64,000 nucleotides of DNA from Devosia faecipullorum (lineage in GTDB: Bacteria; Pseudomonadota; Alphaproteobacteria; Rhizobiales; Devosiaceae). Under the pieces are notes generated by a model. The model was not told where the DNA came from. It saw only the letters and a list, made by a program, of their open reading frames with translations, and did not search any database. Below are positions 1 through 8,714 of this stretch, piece by piece. The stretch is taken from positions 689,505-753,504 of the forward strand of contig NZ_JACDXV010000002.1 in the NCBI RefSeq assembly GCF_015158295.1, written 5' to 3'. Made by a program: the position numbers and the translations under genes. The stretch's first letter is position 1; each line of letters starts with the position of its first letter.

Positions 1-701
1 TCCGGCGCGCCTTCCATCAGGATGTTGAAGGTGCGCATCAGCAGGGCCCAGGCGCTACGCAGGATGAGCAGGCTGACAAAGACCGACAGGATCGGGTCGA
101 TGGGCATCCAGCCGGTGAGCCAGATGACGAGCGCGGCAATGATTGCGGCCACCGAGCCCAAGAGATCGCCCAGCACATGCAGCAGTGCGCCCTTGATGTT
201 CACATGGTCCGCATCGGCTGTGGACAGGATGCGGAAGACCAGAAGATTGATCAGCAGGCCCAGCACGGCCACGATCATCATCGGTCCGGCCAGCACTTCC
301 TGGGGCTCGAGGAAGCGTTGCACCGCTTCATAGGCGATCCAGCCGACCAGGGCGAACAGGGTCACGGCGTTGACCAGTCCGGCCAGCACTTCGAGCCGGG
401 AATAGCCGAAGGAGCGGCGGGCATCGGCGGGGCGGCGACCGAGCCGGAACCCCAGCCAGGCGAGGAACAGCGCCACCGTGTCGGTGAGCATGTGGCCGGC
501 ATCGGCGATCAGCGCCAGCGAGCCCGAGAGCACGCCGCCGACGATTTCGGCCACCATGAACGTGCCGGTCAGCAAGAGGCCGATCAGGACGGCGCGCTCA
601 TTGCCGGCGCTGACCTTGGGCGCGTGGCTGTGGCCGGCATGGCCATGACCGGCGTGATCATGGTCCGCATGATCATGGTGCTCGTGGTGGTGACTGGACA
701 T
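1..701 (-). CDS. CDF family cation efflux transporter (zinc/cobalt type), 3'-truncated by window edge
   Basis: Read on the minus strand from ATG at 701, the protein opens with a very His-rich cytoplasmic tail (HHHEHHDH, then repeated HDHAGHGH). Hydrophobic segments follow, with the two family metal-site motifs: ADAGHMLTD in TM2 and HVLGDLLGS in TM5. This is the cation diffusion facilitator family, inner-membrane Zn/Co/Cd:proton antiporters. The C-terminus lies beyond position 1. The gene sits downstream of an ArsR-type metal sensor in the same orientation, with a palindromic operator-like site just upstream, so metal-induced derepression is the likely control. Substrate zinc is inferred from the sensor residues. 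Confidence 0.9.
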   Translation of the reverse strand, partial: MSSHHHEHHDHADHDHAGHGHAGHSHAPKVSAGNERAVLIGLLLTGTFMVAEIVGGVLSGSLALIADAGHMLTDTVALFLAWLGFRLGRRPADARRSFGYSRLEVLAGLVNAVTLFALVGWIAYEAVQRFLEPQEVLAGPMMIVAVLGLLINLLVFRILSTADADHVNIKGALLHVLGDLLGSVAAIIAALVIWLTGWMPIDPILSVFVSLLILRSAWALLMRTFNILMEGAP

Positions 702-725
702 GCCGACAACCTCTATCGAATGAAC

Positions 726-745
726 ATATGAATATTAATTCATAT
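726..745. promoter_or_regulatory. Operator-like palindrome for the ArsR/SmtB metal sensor
   Basis: Two perfect 8-base arms, ATATGAAT (726-733) and ATTCATAT (738-745), are separated by ATTA. This A/T-rich imperfect inverted repeat resembles SmtB/CzrA-type operators. It lies about 25 bases upstream of the CDF exporter start and after the sensor gene stop. Binding by the sensor encoded at 805-1125 is inferred. Confidence 0.65.
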
Positions 746-804
746 AAAAATGTCAAGCCGACCGGAATTGCTTGCGCTGCCGGGCTTTCCGGGCGCTGAA
801 ATTT

Positions 805-1125
805 TCAGGGATCGTCGTCCTCGTGGGGCTCATGCTCCTCCATGGCATGGGCCACCATGTCGGCCAGCATATTGGCGATGTGGTCGTCGGCCGCCTGATA
901 GAAGACCTGCTTGTTGCGTCTTGTGCCGCGCACCAGGCGCGCGGCGCGCAAGAGGCGCAGGTGATGGCTGACCAGCGATTGGCTCGCGCCCGTGGCCTTG
1001 GCGATGTCGCCCACCGCAATGGGGCCGTCGAGGCAGGTGAGCACGATCTTGAGGCGTGTGGGATCGCCGAGAAGTCGATAGGTCTCGGCGATGACGGAGA
1101 GGTGATTTTCGTCAGGCAGGGGCAC
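805..1125 (-). CDS. ArsR/SmtB-family metal-responsive repressor, probable zinc sensor
   Basis: A 106-residue winged-helix protein of normal ArsR length; its DNA-recognition region is SQSLVSHHLRLLRAARLV. The last helix has the spacing D-x-H-x10-H-x2-E (within DDHIANMLADMVAHAMEEH), the same arrangement as the SmtB alpha-5 zinc site (Asp104, His106, His117, Glu120). No alpha-3 CxC cysteine site is visible. The start is GTG with AAGG seven bases upstream. It precedes the CDF exporter in the same direction with a palindrome between them, so it should repress the exporter until zinc (or cobalt) binds. Confidence 0.88.
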   Translation of the reverse strand: MPLPDENHLSVIAETYRLLGDPTRLKIVLTCLDGPIAVGDIAKATGASQSLVSHHLRLLRAARLVRGTRRNKQVFYQAADDHIANMLADMVAHAMEEHEPHEDDDP

Positions 1126-1186
1126 GAGCGGCCTTCAATTGGTTGCGCTCATCAGGGTAGCGCAATTCTTGCGTCGTCGGAATGGC

Positions 1187-3064
1187 TCAGCGATAGCCGG
1201 CGGCCTGCAGCTCGAAAAATTCGGCATAGCGCCCGCCCAGCGCCACCAGTTCTTCGTGACTGCCTGCTTCGAGAATGGCGCCATTGTCGAGCACCAGGAT
1301 GCGGTCGGCCATGCGTACGGTGGAGAAGCGATGCGAGATGATCACCGCCGTCTTGCCCTGCGCCAGGCCCTTGAATCGCGCAAAGACCTCAGCCTCGGCC
1401 TTGGCGTCGAGCGCAGCGGTGGGCTCGTCCAGAATGATCAGTTCGGCATCACGCATATAGGCGCGCGCAATGGCGACCTTTTGCCATTCGCCGCCGGAAA
1501 GATCGCGTCCCTGCTTGAACAGGCGACCCAATTGCTGGTCATAGCCCTTGGGCAATTTGGCGATGACGGCGTCGGCCAGGCTCTGTTCGGCCGCCTGGTC
1601 GATACGGGCCTGATCCTCGCGCGCCTCGATGCGACCGACCCCGATATTGTCGCGGGCGGTGAAGCTGTAGCGGATGAAATCCTGGAAAATGACGCCGAGA
1701 TGGGCGTGAATGTCGCCCGGCGACAGCTCGCGCAGATCGATGCCGTCAATGGTGATGCGGCCTTCGCTGGGGTCGTAGAGCCGGGTCAGCAGCTTGACGA
1801 TGGTGGTCTTGCCGGCACCGTTTTCGCCCACCAGAGCCAGCGTTTCGCCGGCGGGCAGGGTGAAGGAGAGATTGCGCACAACCCAATGATCGGTTTCCGG
1901 ATAGCGGAAGCCGACGCCCTCGAAGGCGATGCCCCGCCGGATCGGTACCGGAAAAGGCTTGGGATCAGCGGGGGCGAGAATGGTCGGCTCGATCTCGAAG
2001 AAGGAGAACAGATCATCCAGATACATGGACTGGCCGGCGATCTGGGTGAAGCCGAGGAGGATTTTCTGGAACAGGCCGTTGAGGCGCAGGAAGGAGCCGG
2101 AGAGGAAAGCCAGATCACCCAGAGTGAATTCGCCGGCAATGGTGCGCCAGACGATATAGGCATAGGCGGCGTAATAGGCGAGGCTGGCAATGCAGGCAAA
2201 GACCGCGCCCCAGCTCGCCCGCAGCATGGCGACGCGGCGGTTCTCGATGAAGATGTCGTGGGCGAGCCGGCGGAAGCGGGTGATGAGATAATCGCCGAGG
2301 CCGAAAAGCTTGACCTCCTTGGCGGTTTCGGCGCTGGCCCCGATATGGCGCAGATATTCGATCTCGCGCCGCTCGGGCGTGCGCCAGCGGCTCAGCATAT
2401 AGGCCAGGGTGTTGAAGCGGGTCTCGCCCCAGATGGCGGGGATGAAGCTCAGCGGCAGCAGCAGGATCAGCCAGGGCGCATAAAGGAACAGGCCCGCCGC
2501 CAGGGTGATGACGGTGAGGATGTCCTGCGCCTGGCCGAAGATCTGGCTTAGCAGCGCATTGCGCCCGGCCGCCTGACGCCGCGCCCGTTCCAGCCGGTCC
2601 TGATATTCGGCGCTTTCGAAATGCATGAGATCGAGCCGAGCGGCATGGGCCATGAGTTCGATGCTGACCTGGTTGGAATGCAGCTCGGAGAGCGTCGCAT
2701 CGACCAGTCCGGTGGCCCGGGCCACGATGTCATTGGCCAGAACCAGCGCGAATTCGAACAGCAGCAGCAACAGGACCGGTTCGAGCAGGCCCGAATTCCA
2801 CCAGTCCATGATGCCGGGGCCGGGCGCGGCGGTGCCGGAAAGGCGCACGACCTCATCGACGATCAGCTTGCCGACATAGAGAACGGCGACCGGCTGGAGC
2901 GCCGCAACGAGGCGCAGCACCAGGCTGGCCAGGGTCAGCCAGCGGCTGGTGCGCCAGATCTGGGCGATGAGCCGGCCCAGATGGGCGAGGTTTTCGAGGC
3001 GCTGTCTGAAGCTGGGATTGTCGTCGGGAAGGGGGGGCGGACGGCGCCCGGGAAGATCGGTCAT
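1187..3064 (-). CDS. ABC transporter, fused permease and ATP-binding protein
   Basis: This 625-residue half-transporter has an N-terminal six-helix-type membrane domain (about residues 35-360) and a C-terminal nucleotide-binding domain. Walker A GENGAGKTT is near residue 412, the signature LSGGEWQKVAIARA near 520, Walker B LIILDEPTAALD near 540, and the switch His is in ISHRF. It belongs to the ABCB/lipid-A-exporter-like group that works as a dimer in the inner membrane, normally for export. The substrate cannot be told from sequence. It stands alone on the minus strand, upstream of the ArsR gene, without a clear Shine-Dalgarno at ATG 3064. Confidence 0.88.
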   Translation of the reverse strand: MTDLPGRRPPPLPDDNPSFRQRLENLAHLGRLIAQIWRTSRWLTLASLVLRLVAALQPVAVLYVGKLIVDEVVRLSGTAAPGPGIMDWWNSGLLEPVLLLLLFEFALVLANDIVARATGLVDATLSELHSNQVSIELMAHAARLDLMHFESAEYQDRLERARRQAAGRNALLSQIFGQAQDILTVITLAAGLFLYAPWLILLLPLSFIPAIWGETRFNTLAYMLSRWRTPERREIEYLRHIGASAETAKEVKLFGLGDYLITRFRRLAHDIFIENRRVAMLRASWGAVFACIASLAYYAAYAYIVWRTIAGEFTLGDLAFLSGSFLRLNGLFQKILLGFTQIAGQSMYLDDLFSFFEIEPTILAPADPKPFPVPIRRGIAFEGVGFRYPETDHWVVRNLSFTLPAGETLALVGENGAGKTTIVKLLTRLYDPSEGRITIDGIDLRELSPGDIHAHLGVIFQDFIRYSFTARDNIGVGRIEAREDQARIDQAAEQSLADAVIAKLPKGYDQQLGRLFKQGRDLSGGEWQKVAIARAYMRDAELIILDEPTAALDAKAEAEVFARFKGLAQGKTAVIISHRFSTVRMADRILVLDNGAILEAGSHEELVALGGRYAEFFELQAAGYR

Positions 3065-3105
3065 GGCGTCAATGTAATGCGCGGGCAGCGCGGGGAAAAT
3101 AGGGC

Positions 3106-3804
3106 CTATTTCAGATTGCGCAAAAAGCCCGCCAGATCGCCGGTGATGTGGTGCACATGCGGGCCGGTAGTGCGGCCCAGTTCCCAGGCATCGACCTGTT
3201 CATGCACGAAATCGTCGCCGGGCACGACCTGTACCGTGGCCATGCCCACTTCGTGGGGGACGATCAGGTTTTTTTCCAGATCGTCGAACATGATGGCGCG
3301 GGTCGGATCGATGCCATGGCGCTCAAAAAAGCCGTCATAGGCTTCCCGGTGCGGCTTGGGGACGTAATTCATGCCGCGAATGTCGTGCACCTGTTCGAAC
3401 AGGTCAGCGCCGCCCAGCCGCGACAGCACTGAATGGGCGTGGCCGGTGTCGCCATTGGTGAGAATGAACTTGCGGCCCGGCAGGGCGCGGATAGCCTCGA
3501 CCAGATCGGGATGGGGATCGACCGGGGAATAATCGATGGCATGGACGCTGTTGAGAAAATCATCGGGGTCGATGGCATGCCGCTGCATCAACCCGTTCAG
3601 CGTGGTGCCAAAATCCCGGTAATAGTCCTTTTGCAGCGATCGCGCGGCGGCGAAGTCGAGCGCGGTCACTGCCATCACATATTGGGTGATGCGAATGTCG
3701 ATCTGCGCGAACAGATTGCATTCGCGCGGATAAAGCGTGTTGTCGAGGTCGAATACCCAATCGGTGATGTGGGTGAGGCTGGCGGTGATGGCGGTGATGG
3801 TCAT
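3106..3804 (-). CDS. HAD-superfamily pyrimidine 5'-nucleotidase-like phosphatase
   Basis: HAD motif I VFDLDNTLYP is near the N-terminus, motif II is ILTNGDTG and motifs III/IV end in MFDDLEKN. The match is to the SDT1/YjjG-like pyrimidine 5'-nucleotidase family, soluble Mg-dependent phosphatases acting on nucleotides or small phosphoesters. I chose ATG 3804 because it gives a family-sized 232-residue protein starting right before motif I. An upstream extension to 3876 would run through a hairpin and nearly reach the preceding gene stop. The physiological substrate is unknown. Confidence 0.8.
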   Translation of the reverse strand: MTITAITASLTHITDWVFDLDNTLYPRECNLFAQIDIRITQYVMAVTALDFAAARSLQKDYYRDFGTTLNGLMQRHAIDPDDFLNSVHAIDYSPVDPHPDLVEAIRALPGRKFILTNGDTGHAHSVLSRLGGADLFEQVHDIRGMNYVPKPHREAYDGFFERHGIDPTRAIMFDDLEKNLIVPHEVGMATVQVVPGDDFVHEQVDAWELGRTTGPHVHHITGDLAGFLRNLK

Positions 3805-3848
3805 GGCGCCATGATGCCACAAAAAGGCAGCGCTTCGCCAGAAGCAGA

Positions 3849-3870
3849 ACGGGGGCCCGAAGGCCCCCGT
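3849..3870 (-). terminator. Stable hairpin after the 404-residue secreted protein gene
   Basis: A 9-bp perfect stem, ACGGGGGCC / GGCCCCCGT, encloses a TTCG tetraloop when read on the minus strand. It follows the stop at 3879. No U-tract follows, so it may be a weak terminator or an mRNA 3'-end stabiliser. Confidence 0.55.
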
Positions 3871-3878
3871 CGCCAAGT

Positions 3879-5093
3879 TTACTGATTGGCCGTGATGGCG
3901 AGGCCGAGAGCGGTGATGAGGCCGGCCGGATTGGCGGCGGCGGCGGCCAGGACGAGGAAGCTGGTCGGGCTCGGGGGCGCGACCTTGACTTCAAAGCTCT
4001 GCGGATTGTCGAGGAAGGCGTTGATCTGGGGAACAGCCATTTCGGTCAGCGCCGGAATGCCCGCTTCGCCCACCATGGCAGGCGCCGTGGTCTTGAGCAT
4101 TTCGACGAACTGGGCGCGCTCGACGCCAGCCTGGGCAGCGAACATGTCCAGCAATTTGCCGGCCAGACCGGCATCGTCATAGCGGATGGTCGCGCCGACA
4201 ATGGACAGGGCCTGCGCCATTTCCATGCCCATCATCATCTGCTGGGCCTGGGCTTCCTCGCTCATCGGATCGAGGTCGGAGGACTGCATCGCATAGATCT
4301 TGTCCAGGACGGCGAGGGTGAAGCCGGTAATGTCGAAGGTGACGTTCAACGCGCCGATATTGGCGAAATCGAACCGCGATTCATCGACGCTGAGGCGCCC
4401 ATCGGCCATGGTCCAGTTCATGGACTGGGTGATGTTGCCGCTGATCGTGGTCAGGCCCAGGGTCTCGATGACGGCGCCGGCCTCCGGCTCGTCTTCGCCG
4501 ACCGTGGAAAGATCGGCCCAGATATTGGCAATGGCGACATTGGACTGGACGCTTTCGAGGCTGTCATCGTCGGCATAGGTGAAGTCCGAGACCATTTCCA
4601 TGCTGTCGATTTTGACGATTTCGGCGCCGTCGCGCGACAGGACCAGCGGGCCGGTGGCGAGACGCCCCATGGTCTGCATCAGCGAGGCGGCGCTGGTATC
4701 GCCCTGGGGCGGCAGCCACAGATCCTGGGCCACGATGCCGGTGAGGCTGAGATGGCCGACCGGGTCTTCGGCGAATTCGGTGTCGATGTCGGGAATGGAC
4801 AATTCTTCGGCGGTGAAGCTGCCGTCCTCATATTCGACGACGCCGGTAAAGGTCAGCGTGGTGTCGATCTGGCTGGGTGCTTCGGTCAGCCCTTCAAGGC
4901 CGATGGTAATGCCGTTGACGGTGATTGTGGTGCCGGCAACGCTGGCCGGTCCCAGGTCCAGGGCATAGCCCATGGCGCCGTAAACCGCCTCGATGCGATC
5001 GACGAATGCTTCGGCATCCAGCGCCATGGCCGGTTGCATCATCGCCAGCGTGGCAAGCCCGGTGGCGAGCATTAGGCCGGTCGTCTTGATCAT
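3879..5093 (-). CDS. Secreted protein of unknown function with Sec signal peptide
   Basis: A 404-residue protein with a clear Sec signal (positively charged start, hydrophobic core, cleavage likely after AMA near residue 24). The mature part is acidic, rich in Thr, Ala and Asp, and has no motif I recognise. It has many short beta-like stretches (TTITVNGITIGLEG, GHLSLTGIVAQDL), reminiscent of AsmA/DUF2125-type periplasmic lipid-handling proteins, but that likeness is weak. It is monocistronic and followed by a strong hairpin. The function should be left open. Confidence 0.7.
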   Translation of the reverse strand: MIKTTGLMLATGLATLAMMQPAMALDAEAFVDRIEAVYGAMGYALDLGPASVAGTTITVNGITIGLEGLTEAPSQIDTTLTFTGVVEYEDGSFTAEELSIPDIDTEFAEDPVGHLSLTGIVAQDLWLPPQGDTSAASLMQTMGRLATGPLVLSRDGAEIVKIDSMEMVSDFTYADDDSLESVQSNVAIANIWADLSTVGEDEPEAGAVIETLGLTTISGNITQSMNWTMADGRLSVDESRFDFANIGALNVTFDITGFTLAVLDKIYAMQSSDLDPMSEEAQAQQMMMGMEMAQALSIVGATIRYDDAGLAGKLLDMFAAQAGVERAQFVEMLKTTAPAMVGEAGIPALTEMAVPQINAFLDNPQSFEVKVAPPSPTSFLVLAAAAANPAGLITALGLAITANQ

Positions 5094-5261
5094 AATCGCT
5101 TATCCCTCATTTTGAGCATGACGCCGGCAGGTGCACCCCGGCGCATTGTTGCAGCAAATTGCCCCTTGGCTGGCCATTTGCAATGGGTTCGGGGCCAAAT
5201 TGCGTCGCTTGTTGTTAGAGGCGGTATATTTCAGCCTAATGTCGAACCCCGTTCGGGGGTA

Positions 5262-6779
5262 TCAGGCCAGGTCGAGAAATTGCCGATAGGCCGGATTCTC
5301 GGTCTCGTCCCAATAGGGAAAGCCGATGGCGTCGATATGGGCGAACAGGTCGGAGCGGGTCTCTGGCGGCACTTCGATGCCGACAAGCACCCGGCCGTAA
5401 TCGGCGCCGTGATTGCGATAGTGGAACAGGGAAATGTTCCAGGCATCGTTCAGCCCTTCGAGGAATTTGAGCAGGGCGCCCGGCCGTTCGGGGAACTGGA
5501 AGCGGAACACCATTTCATCTTTGAGGCCGGCTGCCCGTCCGCCCACCATGTGGCGGACATGGAGCTTGGCCACTTCGTTGTCGGTGAGATCGGTGACGCC
5601 AAGGCCATTGGCTTCGAGCATAGCGATCATGTCACGTTTTTCGCTGTCACCCCCCGAGAGCTTGATGCCGACAAAGATATTGGCGCTAGCGCCGGGGGCG
5701 TAGCGATAATTGAATTCGGTGATGGCGCGCGAGCCGATCAGCCGGATGAAGGCCCGGTAGGCGCCGGGCTTTTCTGGAATGGTCACAGCCAGCAGCGCCT
5801 CGGCGCGCTCGCCGATCTCGGCCCGTTCGGCGACATAGCGCAGCCGGTCGAAATTGACATTGGCACCCGAATTGATGGCGATGAGCGCGCCGTGCGGCGC
5901 ATTGCCGTTCTCGATGTCGCGGCGCAGCCCGGCCAGCGCCAGGGCGCCCGCCGGCTCGGTGATGGCGCGGTGATCGTCGAAAATATCCTTGATGGCGGCG
6001 CAGATTTCATCGGCGGTGACGGTGACGATGTCATCGAGCAGGTCGCGGCAGAGCCGGAAGGTCTCATCCCCGACCTGTCGCACGGCGACGCCATCGGCGA
6101 ACAGGCCCACCTGATCGAGCGGCACCGGCCGGCCGGCGACGATGGCGGCCTTCATGCTGGCCGCTTCCTCCGGCTCGACGCCGATGACGCGGATTTCGGG
6201 GCGCAGGAACTTGACGAAGCTGGCAATGCCGGCGGCCAGCCCGCCGCCGCCCACCGGCACATAGATGGCTCCGATCGGCTCGGGGTGCTGGCGCATCAAT
6301 TCGAGCCCTACCGTGCCCTGTCCGGCGATGACGTCGGGATCGTCGAACGGATGGACGAAGACATAGCCATGCCGCTCCGCCAGTCCGGCGGCATGGGTGC
6401 GGGCGGCGTCGAACCCGTCGCCGAACAGCACCACTTCGCCACCCAGGCGCTTGACCGCATTGACCTTGATCAGCGGTGTGGTGGTGGGCATGACGATGAC
6501 CGAGCGGATGCCCAGTCTTGTGGCCGACAGCGCCACGCCCTGAGCGTGATTGCCGGCGGAGGCGCAGATGACGCCGCGCGCGCGCTCGTCTTCGCGCAGA
6601 TGCACGATGCGGTTATGGGCGCCGCGAATCTTGAAGGAAAAGACCGGCTGGAGATCTTCGCGCTTGACCATAATGTCGCGCCCCAGCCGTTCGGACAGCA
6701 ATTCCATCGGCTCGAGCGGGGTCTGCACGGCCACTTCGTAAACCGAAGAGGTCAGGATCTTGCGGACATAATCGGTCAT
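5262..6779 (-). CDS. ilvA: L-threonine ammonia-lyase (biosynthetic threonine dehydratase)
   Basis: This 505-residue PLP enzyme has the Schiff-base lysine in FSFKIRGAH, the CASAGNHAQGVA segment, and a Gly-rich phosphate-binding loop PVGGGGLAAG. Two C-terminal ACT-like regulatory repeats (about residues 325-505, e.g. FQFPERPGALLKFL) mark the long biosynthetic form. It deaminates threonine to 2-oxobutanoate, the first step to isoleucine, and the ACT-like domains normally bind isoleucine (inhibitor) and valine (activator). The start at ATG 6779 fits the family. Just after the stop lies a short ACCCC/GGGGT hairpin (about 5246-5260) without a U-run. Confidence 0.95.
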   Translation of the reverse strand: MTDYVRKILTSSVYEVAVQTPLEPMELLSERLGRDIMVKREDLQPVFSFKIRGAHNRIVHLREDERARGVICASAGNHAQGVALSATRLGIRSVIVMPTTTPLIKVNAVKRLGGEVVLFGDGFDAARTHAAGLAERHGYVFVHPFDDPDVIAGQGTVGLELMRQHPEPIGAIYVPVGGGGLAAGIASFVKFLRPEIRVIGVEPEEAASMKAAIVAGRPVPLDQVGLFADGVAVRQVGDETFRLCRDLLDDIVTVTADEICAAIKDIFDDHRAITEPAGALALAGLRRDIENGNAPHGALIAINSGANVNFDRLRYVAERAEIGERAEALLAVTIPEKPGAYRAFIRLIGSRAITEFNYRYAPGASANIFVGIKLSGGDSEKRDMIAMLEANGLGVTDLTDNEVAKLHVRHMVGGRAAGLKDEMVFRFQFPERPGALLKFLEGLNDAWNISLFHYRNHGADYGRVLVGIEVPPETRSDLFAHIDAIGFPYWDETENPAYRQFLDLA

Positions 6780-6847
6780 GGGACAAAGGCTCCGTCACTT
6801 CCGGGGTGAAGGACGCCCGGCACCGGGAAAAGTCAACACCCGCCCGG

Positions 6848-7624
6848 TCAGCTGAGCAATTGCCAGGCCTGGAAACAGGCCAGCGCCACGACCAGCGTGC
6901 CGACCAGCACCATGAGCTTTTGCGGTGGCACGATGCGCACGACGAAACCGGCCAGAGGCGCGGCCAGGACGCCGCCGACCACCAGCCCGGCCACCGACCA
7001 GAGATGGCGGTCGATGCCGCCGGCTTCTTCCCAATGGCCAGTGAGCAGGGCGGTGAGGAAGGCGACGGATATGGCGGTGGTGACGAAGAATTCCACCGTA
7101 TTGACCGTGCCCACCACATAGCGCGGCGCGCCGCCCGAACCGATCAGGCTGGAGGTGACGATCGGTCCCCAGCCGCCGCCGCCCGCCGCATCGACAAAGC
7201 CCCCGGCAATGCCCAGCGGCACCACCATGCCGGTTCTGGGTTCATGATAGGCGGCGCGGAGGCGGAAGGCGCGATAAAGGATATAGATGCCCAAAAAACC
7301 CAGATAGACCGAGACGAAGGGGCGCAGGACCGCCCCGTCAATGGCGGTCAGCACATAGGTGCCCAGCACTCCGCCCAAAATTCCGGCGGGGGCCAGACGC
7401 CAGAACAGGCGCCAGTTCACATTGCGGTGACTGACATGGCTGGTGGCCGAAGCGGCGGTGGTGAACATCTCGGCGGCATGGACGCTGGCCGAGGCGGCGG
7501 CTGGCGGCACGCCGAAGGAGAGCAGCATGGTGGAGGAGACCACGCCATAGGCCATGCCCAATGCGCCATCCACCATCTGGGCGAAAAAGCCGATCGCGGC
7601 GAAGATGAAGAATTCCGGTCCCAA
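6848..7624 (-). CDS. TauE/SafE family inner-membrane anion permease
   Basis: A 258-residue polytopic protein with about seven to eight hydrophobic segments and the family-typical opening FFAQMVDGALGMAYG. TauE/SafE proteins export sulfite, organosulfonates or other small anions, but the substrate here is not visible. The start is TTG at 7624, the first possible start in frame. It lies 68 bases upstream of ilvA on the same strand, so co-transcription with ilvA is possible, though no functional link is apparent. Confidence 0.85.
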   Translation of the reverse strand: MGPEFFIFAAIGFFAQMVDGALGMAYGVVSSTMLLSFGVPPAAASASVHAAEMFTTAASATSHVSHRNVNWRLFWRLAPAGILGGVLGTYVLTAIDGAVLRPFVSVYLGFLGIYILYRAFRLRAAYHEPRTGMVVPLGIAGGFVDAAGGGGWGPIVTSSLIGSGGAPRYVVGTVNTVEFFVTTAISVAFLTALLTGHWEEAGGIDRHLWSVAGLVVGGVLAAPLAGFVVRIVPPQKLMVLVGTLVVALACFQAWQLLS

Positions 7625-7692
7625 GCTCTCCGTGCTCCCCCGCCCGCCGTCCCGTCAGCGGTGACAAAGCGCCAGAGGGCGCAATGTTCCGC

Positions 7693-8607
7693 TCACCGCA
7701 CGATCAACGTGCCGGCGCCATGTTCGGTGAACAATTCCACCAGCACCACATGGGGCGTCTTGCCATTGAGGATGACCACGCCCTCGACGCCATTGTCCAG
7801 CGCTTCGAGGCAGGTTTCGACCTTGGGGATCATGCCGCCCGAAATGGTGCCATCGGCGATCAGCGCCTTGGCCTCGCGCACGGTGAGTTCGGGCATCAGC
7901 TTGCCGTCGCGGTCGAGCACGCCGGGCACGTCGGTCAGGAACAGCAGCCGCTTGGCGCCGAGCGAGCCGGCAATGGCTCCGGCAAAGGTGTCGGCATTGA
8001 TATTGTAGGTATTGCCGTCGCGGCCTGGCGCCACCGGGGCGATGACCGGGATCATCTCCGAGCGCGCCAGCAGGTCGAGCAGGGTGCGGTCCACCTCCAC
8101 CGGCTCGCCGACAAAGCCGAGATCGAGCACGCGCTCGATATTGGAGCCGGGATCCTTGACGGTCTTTTCAGCCTTGCGGGCAAAGACCATATTGCCGTCC
8201 TTGCCGCACAGGCCGATGGCCCATTCGCCCTCGGCATTGATCAGCGCCACGATTTCCTTGTTGATCGAGCCGGCCAGAACCATCTCGACGATTTCCATGG
8301 TCCGCTTGTCGGTGACGCGCAGCCCGCCTTCGAACTTGGATTCGATGCCGAGATTTTTGAGCATGGAAGCGATCTGCGGGCCGCCGCCATGCACGACGAT
8401 GGGGTTGACCTTGGATTGCTTGAGCAGGGCGATGTCGCGGGCAAAGGCCTGGCCGAGCTGAGCGTCGCCCATGGCGTGGCCGCCATATTTCACCACGACG
8501 GTCTTGCCCTCATAGCGCTGCATATAGGGCAGGGCCTGCGCCAGAATACCGGCATCATGGCTGAACCGGTCGGTATTGGGTGTGTCTGCGGGCTGGTTTG
8601 CGGACAT
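7693..8607 (-). CDS. argB: Acetylglutamate kinase
   Basis: Motifs of the amino-acid-kinase fold are present: [11 protein letters not shown] near the N-terminus, VVHGGGPQI for substrate binding, and [20 protein letters not shown] with [10 protein letters not shown] toward the C-terminus. It phosphorylates N-acetyl-L-glutamate in the cyclic arginine pathway and is usually arginine-inhibited. I prefer ATG 8607 (304 residues), with AGGAG eleven bases upstream, over ATG 8634, which has no ribosome site. In many relatives argB neighbours engB; here they lie far apart. Confidence 0.94.
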   Translation of the reverse strand: MSANQPADTPNTDRFSHDAGILAQALPYMQRYEGKTVVVKYGGHAMGDAQLGQAFARDIALLKQSKVNPIVVHGGGPQIASMLKNLGIESKFEGGLRVTDKRTMEIVEMVLAGSINKEIVALINAEGEWAIGLCGKDGNMVFARKAEKTVKDPGSNIERVLDLGFVGEPVEVDRTLLDLLARSEMIPVIAPVAPGRDGNTYNINADTFAGAIAGSLGAKRLLFLTDVPGVLDRDGKLMPELTVREAKALIADGTISGGMIPKVETCLEALDNGVEGVVILNGKTPHVVLVELFTEHGAGTLIVR

Positions 8608-8714
8608 GGGTTCAGCGTCTCCTGGGCAAGGCATCGGGGAAAGGGTCTAGTCGATTTCGGCGGGGGTTTAAATCGGCTGGGGAAAGAAATTTCTCGTGGC
8701 GGCGGGCGATGCCT

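Noticed and set aside
1139..2551. 470-codon plus-strand ORF antisense to the ABC transporter
   Set aside because: High GC gives long antisense frames. The opposite strand encodes a complete ABC exporter with all motifs; this frame has none.
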